Shown: one piece after another, positions 59,875 to 64,000 of the stretch
Numbering within the stretch: position 1 is the stretch's first letter
Layout of the letters: every line of letters begins with the position of its first letter
Origin: Pseudomonas putida S13.1.2
Lineage (GTDB): Bacteria > Pseudomonadota > Gammaproteobacteria > Pseudomonadales > Pseudomonadaceae
Assembly: GCF_000498395.2 (NCBI RefSeq)
Contig: NZ_CP010979.1
Span: 2,232,001-2,296,000, forward strand
Length of the DNA: 64,000 nt
Reading direction: 5' to 3'
Made by a program: the position numbers and the translations under genes
The notes under the pieces: generated by a model
Seen by the model: the letters and a program-made list of their open reading frames with translations, nothing else
Databases searched by the model: none
What the model was told of the DNA's origin: nothing

Positions 59875-59940
59875 ACTCAATATTTTCTATATTTATCAGT
59901 ATGTTAGAACATTCAGCAGAAGGTTTCGAAGTACCTGCGC

Positions 59941-59958
59941 CGGAGCGTATTCGCTCCA
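59941..59958. promoter_or_regulatory. Promoter-proximal dyad, GcsR/TyrR-like site 1 (gcvH)
   Basis: CGGAGCG-TATT-CGCTCCA is a near-perfect 7-4-7 dyad, 18 bp long, about 83 bp upstream of the sigma-54 promoter. It shares its pattern with the two sites at 60022-60058. Confidence 0.65.
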
Positions 59959-60021
59959 CCGCCAGCGCCCGGCAATCACCTATTGTGGGGCCAGCCACTG
60001 GATGCGGGCGCCACAGCAAAA

Positions 60022-60058
60022 CGGAGCGCAATCACTCCAGTGGAGCGCATTCGAACCG
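60022..60058. promoter_or_regulatory. Tandem 18-bp dyads, GcsR/TyrR-like sites 2 and 3 (gcvH)
   Basis: Two copies, CGGAGCG-CAAT-CACTCCA (60022-60039) and TGGAGCG-CATT-CGAACCG (60041-60058), follow each other with a 19-bp period directly after the regulator's stop codon, about 165-185 bp upstream of the sigma-54 promoter. The 7-N4-7 architecture is that reported for the GcsR sites of P. aeruginosa. The same arrangement occurs at cycA. Confidence 0.68.
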
Positions 60059-60064
60059 GGTCAG

Positions 60065-61597
60065 CTACGAGGCCCGGCTGGCGATGCCGTACTTGCGCAG
60101 GCGCTGACCGATGGCCGTGTGGGAAGTCTGCAGCCGCACGGCCAGTTGCCGGGTCGAGGGGTAGCTCTCGTACAAGTTCTCCAGCAAGGCCTTTTCAAAG
60201 GCCTGCACGGCCGCCTCCAGGCTGACGATTTCCGCCCCCTCGGCCTGCTGACTGCTCAATGCGGTGCCGGCCAGTTCCAGGTCGTCGCAGTCGATCAGCT
60301 CGCCTTCACTGATGGCTGCTGCGCGGAAAATCACGTTCTGCAACTGGCGCACATTGCCTGACCAGCGATTGCCCAGCAGCAGCGGATGGGTGGCCAGCGC
60401 CAGGCGGCAGGGTGAGCGCTGTATCTGCGCACAGGCCTGGCGCAGGAAATGTTCGGCCAGCAGCAGAATGTCCTTGCCCCGCTCGCGCAGGGGCGGCACC
60501 TTCAGGTTGAGCACGTTCAGCCGGTAGTACAGGTCTTCGCGAAAACTGCCCTCCATCACCATGTTTTCCAGGTTACGGTGGGTGGCACAGACCACCCGCA
60601 CATTCACCCGCACCTCATTGCCACCCCCCACCCGGCGAAAACTGCCGTCGTTGAGAAAGCGCAGCAGCTTGGCCTGCAGGTAGGGCGACATCTCGCCCAC
60701 TTCATCGAGAAACACCGTTCCGCCATCGGCCAGCTCCAACAGGCCCGGCTTGCCACCGCGCTGGGCGCCGGTAAAGGCGCCGGCGGCGTAGCCGAACAGC
60801 TCGCTTTCGGCCAGGCTTTCGGGCAGCGCTGCGCAGTTCAGCGCCAGGAATGACGTATCGCGCCGGGCACTGAGCGCATGGCAGGCACGGGCCACCAGCT
60901 CCTTGCCTGTACCGGTCTCGCCCTGGATCAGCAACGGCGCCTCCAGGCTCGCCACTTTGTGCAAGCGCGCCTTGAGCGCCTGCAGCGCGGCCGATTCCCC
61001 CAGCAACGCCCCAAGCCCTTCACCGTTGTCATGCAGCAGCGAGGCCAGGCGCTCGCCGATGCGGCTGGGTGGGTACAGGGTCAGCAAGCCGCCCACCAGG
61101 CCTTCGGCGCCGCCGCTGATGGGCGTGGCCTCCAGCAGCAGGGACTGGCCCTGAAAGCTCACCTCGCACATGGGCAGGCGAAAACCCTTGTCGATCAGGT
61201 TCTGCGCCAGGTTCGGTTCGGCAAACAGCTTGCTCAAAGGCTCACCCGCCGGCTCGTGGCCCACCAGGCTGACCAGCGTCGGGTTGGCCAGCAGCACATG
61301 GCCAGTGGGGTCCACTGCCAGCACCGGGTCGCTCATGGCGGCCAGCAAGGCCTCCAGCTGCAAGCGCCGGCGGTGGCCGGGCAGGAAGTCGACCAGCGAC
61401 ACCTCCTGCACACCGTCCACCCCCAACAAGGCGGCATACAGTTCATCCAGCACGACCGGGGACAGCGTCGGGGCATCGATGTAGACGTTGGGCGGAATCA
61501 TTTCCACCGCGTCCAGGTTGAGGTTGCGCGCCCCGAGCAGCGACAGGATTTCCTGGGTGATGCCGACACGGTCGACAAAGTTGACGTGGATTCTCAT
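60065..61597 (-). CDS. gcsR: TyrR-like sigma-54 activator of glycine cleavage genes (GcsR-like)
   Basis: 510 residues. An N-terminal ACT domain ([34 protein letters not shown]) is followed by a PAS domain (about 82-180), the AAA+ domain with Walker A GETGTGKE (226-233) and the sigma-54 contact loop GAFTGA (273-278), and a TyrR-type HTH ([25 protein letters not shown]). GAFTGA shows it can activate sigma-54 promoters, unlike E. coli TyrR. In P. aeruginosa the homologue beside gcvHP, GcsR, responds to glycine; the position next to gcvH, the -24/-12 promoters and the dyads support the same role. Confidence 0.9.
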   Translation of the reverse strand: MRIHVNFVDRVGITQEILSLLGARNLNLDAVEMIPPNVYIDAPTLSPVVLDELYAALLGVDGVQEVSLVDFLPGHRRRLQLEALLAAMSDPVLAVDPTGHVLLANPTLVSLVGHEPAGEPLSKLFAEPNLAQNLIDKGFRLPMCEVSFQGQSLLLEATPISGGAEGLVGGLLTLYPPSRIGERLASLLHDNGEGLGALLGESAALQALKARLHKVASLEAPLLIQGETGTGKELVARACHALSARRDTSFLALNCAALPESLAESELFGYAAGAFTGAQRGGKPGLLELADGGTVFLDEVGEMSPYLQAKLLRFLNDGSFRRVGGGNEVRVNVRVVCATHRNLENMVMEGSFREDLYYRLNVLNLKVPPLRERGKDILLLAEHFLRQACAQIQRSPCRLALATHPLLLGNRWSGNVRQLQNVIFRAAAISEGELIDCDDLELAGTALSSQQAEGAEIVSLEAAVQAFEKALLENLYESYPSTRQLAVRLQTSHTAIGQRLRKYGIASRAS

Positions 61598-61690
61598 CTA
61601 AGCTCCTCAGCCAAAATCCCTGTTTGGCAAAAAGACAACAAGGGGCCAGCGCAGCGCGCCGTCCCCTTGGGCAACACATGAATGTGCCGG

Positions 61691-63115
61691 TCAATCAGCG
61701 TCAAACGACAACTGCGCTGTCGCCTGTTTTTTCTGGCGGATGGACCGGTACGCCAGGCCCAGCACGGCAAACCACACCGGCACCAGGTACAACGCCATGC
61801 GGGTGTCGGCCTCCAGGGCCAGCAATGCCAGGATGAAGGCGAAGAACGCCAGGCATACCCGGCACATCACGGTGCCGCCCGGCATCTTGTACTTCGACGC
61901 CTGGTGCAACGGGTCGCGCTGCTTGCGGTACGCCAGGTACGACAGCAGGATGATCGACCAGACAAACATGAACAGCAGTGCCGATACCGTGGTAATCAGC
62001 GTGAAGGCATCGAGCATGTTCGGCACCAGGTAGATCACCAGCGCCCCGCCGGTCAGGCACACACACGAGAAGATCAGGCCGTTGGAGGGCACGGCACGGC
62101 GGGACAGTGCGCCGAACTTGCCAGGCGCATCACCGTCCATCGCCAGGCCATAAAGCATGCGGCTGGTAGAGAACACGCCGCTGTTGGCCGACGACATGGC
62201 CGAGGTCAGTACCACGAAGTTGATGATGCCTGCGGCTGCCGGCAGGCCGGCCAGCACGAACAACTCGACGAAGGGGCTCTTGTTTGCCACCACTTCACGC
62301 CACGGGGTAACGGCCATGATGGCGATCAGCGCCAGCACATAGAATACGATGATGCGCACCGGAATCGAGTTGATCGCCCGCGGCAGGTTGCGCTCCGGGT
62401 TCTTGGTTTCGGCCGCAGTGGTGCCCACCAGCTCGATGCCGACGAAGGCAAACACCGCAATCTGAAAGCCCGCAAAAAAGCCCATGGCGCCGTGGGGGAA
62501 CATCCCGCCGTCGTTCCACAGGTTGGCCAGCGCTGCGGCATACCCGGCCGGCGACTGATAGGCCGCCGCCACCATGTAGAAGCCGGTGCAGACCAGCGCG
62601 CAAATGGCCACGATCTTGATCATGGCGAACCAGAACTCCATTTCCCCGAACATCTTGACCGTCATCAGGTTCAGCGTCAGCAACAGCCCCACGCAGGTCA
62701 GCGCCGGTATCCACAATGGCATGTCCGGGAACCAGAATTGTGTATAGGCAGAAATGGCAATCACATCGGCAATGCCGGTGACAATCCAGCAGAACCAGTA
62801 GGTCCAGCCGGTAAAGAACCCCGCCCACGGCCCTAGCAGGTCGGCAGCAAAGTCGATGAACGATTTGTAGTGCAAGTTGGACAGCAACAGCTCGCCCATT
62901 GCGCGCATGACGAAGAACAGCATGAAGCCGATGATCATGTAGACAAAGATGATGGAAGGCCCGGCCAGGCTGATGGTCTTGCCAGAGCCCATGAACAGGC
63001 CGGTGCCGATGGCACCGCCGATGGCGATCAGCTGGATATGGCGGTTGGACAGGTTGCGTTTGAGTTCGTGTGCGTCACCTTCAGGCGGGCAGTGACCGTG
63101 CGGCAAGTTATTCAT
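61691..63115 (-). CDS. cycA: CycA-like D-serine/D-alanine/glycine transporter (APC family)
   Basis: 474 residues with twelve hydrophobic segments. The APC-family start LKRNLSNRHIQLIAIGGAIGTGLFMGSGKTISLAGPSIIFVYMIIGFMLFFVMRAMGELLL and the block SIIFVYMII/FSIGFFVGIE-like segment FAFVGIELVGTTAAETKNPERNLPRAINSIP are typical of amino-acid:proton symporters, closest to CycA. It imports glycine and D-amino acids. It is upstream of, and in the same direction as, gcsR. Its own sigma-54 promoter and dyads link it to glycine control. The symbol is by similarity. Confidence 0.87.
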   Translation of the reverse strand: MNNLPHGHCPPEGDAHELKRNLSNRHIQLIAIGGAIGTGLFMGSGKTISLAGPSIIFVYMIIGFMLFFVMRAMGELLLSNLHYKSFIDFAADLLGPWAGFFTGWTYWFCWIVTGIADVIAISAYTQFWFPDMPLWIPALTCVGLLLTLNLMTVKMFGEMEFWFAMIKIVAICALVCTGFYMVAAAYQSPAGYAAALANLWNDGGMFPHGAMGFFAGFQIAVFAFVGIELVGTTAAETKNPERNLPRAINSIPVRIIVFYVLALIAIMAVTPWREVVANKSPFVELFVLAGLPAAAGIINFVVLTSAMSSANSGVFSTSRMLYGLAMDGDAPGKFGALSRRAVPSNGLIFSCVCLTGGALVIYLVPNMLDAFTLITTVSALLFMFVWSIILLSYLAYRKQRDPLHQASKYKMPGGTVMCRVCLAFFAFILALLALEADTRMALYLVPVWFAVLGLAYRSIRQKKQATAQLSFDAD

Positions 63116-63216
63116 TGTTATGTACCTTGCTAGTTTAATTGTTTTTATAACGTCACAAGTTCAACCCTCGGGGCCGGATGAACAACGTTCAGTGCCGAGC
63201 GAGTGCAAGGTCGGGA

Positions 63217-63231
63217 GCAAGGTCTGTGCCA
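63217..63231 (-). promoter_or_regulatory. Sigma-54 (-24/-12) promoter of the cycA-like gene
   Basis: TGGCAC-AGACC-TTGC on the minus strand is a perfect consensus match, about 100 bp before the cycA ATG. The 329-bp gap around it holds this promoter, the dyads at 63366-63402 and no gene that I can see. Confidence 0.85.
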
Positions 63232-63365
63232 AGCGCAAATACTGCTAGTTAGAGGGGTTCTAACGAAAAGAGGCTGTACCGGCTGTAAAGAAGTCACTCC
63301 ATCTATTTGTGTCAATCAGGCCCTTGAGCTGCCCGAGGCATCGCCAGCGCTGTACTTGCACGCCA

Positions 63366-63402
63366 TGTATCGAAATCATTCCAATGGAGCGCATTCAGTC
63401 CG
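63366..63402. promoter_or_regulatory. Tandem dyads, GcsR/TyrR-like sites (cycA)
   Basis: A strong copy TGGAGCG-CATT-CAGTCCG (63385-63402) is preceded at 19-bp distance by a weaker one TGTATCG-AAAT-CATTCCA (63366-63383). Both lie about 150-170 bp upstream of the sigma-54 promoter, as at gcvH. The TGGAGCGCATTC core is identical to the strongest gcvH site. Confidence 0.62.
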
Positions 63403-63444
63403 CCAAGTTGACGCGGTCGGGGTAGGAGCGCGTCAACCGGTAGT

Positions 63445-64000
63445 TTAACGGACAGGCATCTCGCGCACCGGCTTGCGGCTACGCTGCTCTTCTTCCCAGC
63501 CCCCCACCAGCCCAACCGGCACATCAGCCGGTGCCAGCGGCTGCCGCCCGCGCACCAGGTCGGCGGCGCGCTCGGCCAGCATGATGGTCGGGGCGTTGAG
63601 GTTGCCATTGGGCTCGCTCGGGAACACCGAGGAGTCAATGACCCGCAGCCCCTGCAAGCCGTGTACACGCAACGCAGAGTCCACCACCGCCATGTCATCC
63701 TCGCCCATGCGGCACGAGCCGCACGGGTGCATGGTGCTTTCCATGTTGGCGCGCACGAAGGCGTCGATTTCTTCGTCAGTCTGCACCTGCGGCCCCGGCG
63801 CCAGCTCTTCGCCGCGGTAGCGGTCCATGGCCGGCTGGGCGATGATCTCGCGGGTCAGCCGCACGCAGCGGCGGAAGCCCTCGCGGTCCTCTTCGCTCGC
63901 CAGGTAGTTGAAGCGGATTTGCGGGTGCTGGTACGGGTCGGCCGACAACGCCCGCACATGGCCCCGGCTCTTGGGCTTGTTGGGCCCGGTCAGTACCATG
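63445..64000 (-). CDS. GMC-family oxidoreductase (choline-dehydrogenase-like), C-terminal part, runs off the right edge
   Basis: The frame ends with TAA at 63445 and is open to the window edge, giving about 184 residues of the C-terminal half. The GMC signature region STMHPCGSCRMGEDDMAVVDSALRVHGLQGLRVIDSSVFPSEPNGNLNAPTIMLAERAADLVRG holds the catalytic His. The tail LAPADVPVGLVGGWEEEQRSRKPVREMPVR differs from that of BetA, so another alcohol or choline-like substrate is likely. The FAD-binding N-terminus is outside the window. Confidence 0.85.
   Translation of the reverse strand, partial: MVLTGPNKPKSRGHVRALSADPYQHPQIRFNYLASEEDREGFRRCVRLTREIIAQPAMDRYRGEELAPGPQVQTDEEIDAFVRANMESTMHPCGSCRMGEDDMAVVDSALRVHGLQGLRVIDSSVFPSEPNGNLNAPTIMLAERAADLVRGRQPLAPADVPVGLVGGWEEEQRSRKPVREMPVR

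Noticed and set aside
59804..60064. Glycine riboswitch before gcvH
   Set aside because: The expected leader between the sigma-54 promoter and gcvH is only about 45 nt, too short for a glycine aptamer; control is better explained by the activator sites.
56090..60361. Very long plus-strand open frame (about 1420 codons) through the gcv region
   Set aside because: It lies entirely antisense to glyA, gcvP, gcvH and the start of the regulator gene, which have clear family motifs. GC-rich codon bias commonly creates such mirror frames; the translation shows no known domain.
63445..64000. Calling the right-edge gene betA
   Set aside because: Although it has the GMC C-terminal signature, the tail differs from Pseudomonas BetA and no betI or betB is visible, so only the family name is given.

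Overview
The window looks like chromosome of a Pseudomonas putida-group bacterium. It is GC-rich and has dense, short-spaced operons. It carries the P. putida-type REP element (a GTGGGAGCGGG...CCCGCG core) in at least seven places, and its gene families are typical of that group: MesD/MesX, a TyrR-like regulator beside gcvHP, PaoABC-like oxidase, Ku, and many LysR/AraC regulators. I saw no rRNA, tRNA, CRISPR array, prophage or plasmid backbone.

Layout. 1-6.8 kb: a phosphorus-acquisition group (phytase, TonB receptor, purple-acid-phosphatase-like enzyme; two PHO-box-like sites) followed by a degenerate-GGDEF protein and an AraC regulator. 6.9-15.2 kb: Ku, a GlxA-type regulator, two oxidoreductases, then mesX-mesD-metR, a folate-independent methionine synthase operon with a perfect MetR box upstream. 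15.5-22 kb: ProQ/FinO protein, LysR/GST/LLM oxidoreductase, XRE regulator and class-V aminotransferase, with several strong palindromes between genes. 22-31.8 kb: envelope and stress-type small proteins, a three-subunit molybdenum aldehyde oxidase, DUF72, and an SDR with unusual extensions. 31.8-39 kb: cation/proton antiporter and a tightly overlapping six-gene stressosome operon (rsbR-rsbS-rsbT, an ATPase-PP2C fusion, a histidine kinase, a hybrid kinase). 39-46.6 kb: stress and housekeeping genes (PfpI, SDR, CinA/PncC, hemerythrin, cupin, TPP enzyme, exonuclease III). 46.7-47.9 kb: an IS110-family element inserted in a REP element. 48-54 kb: M20 hydrolase, MFS transporter, porin, LysR regulator, peroxiredoxin. 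54-64 kb: lipA, glyA, gcvP, gcvH, a GcsR/TyrR-like sigma-54 activator, a CycA-like transporter, and the end of a GMC oxidoreductase.

Most notable signals. (1) The 200-bp leader of the IS110 transposase can be read as a bridge RNA. It has a stem-loop carrying two 7-nt guides that together spell exactly the interrupted REP target, with a CT core. (2) The gcvH and cycA promoters each have a -24/-12 sigma-54 element and upstream tandem 18-bp 7-4-7 dyads, suggesting one glycine regulon under the TyrR-like protein encoded between them. (3) The stressosome operon feeds into kinases but encodes no DNA-binding output. (4) The mesX-mesD-metR operon carries its own regulator and a canonical MetR operator.

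Coordinates and start codons were read by eye from the sequence. Family names are assigned from recognised motifs, not from database searches.
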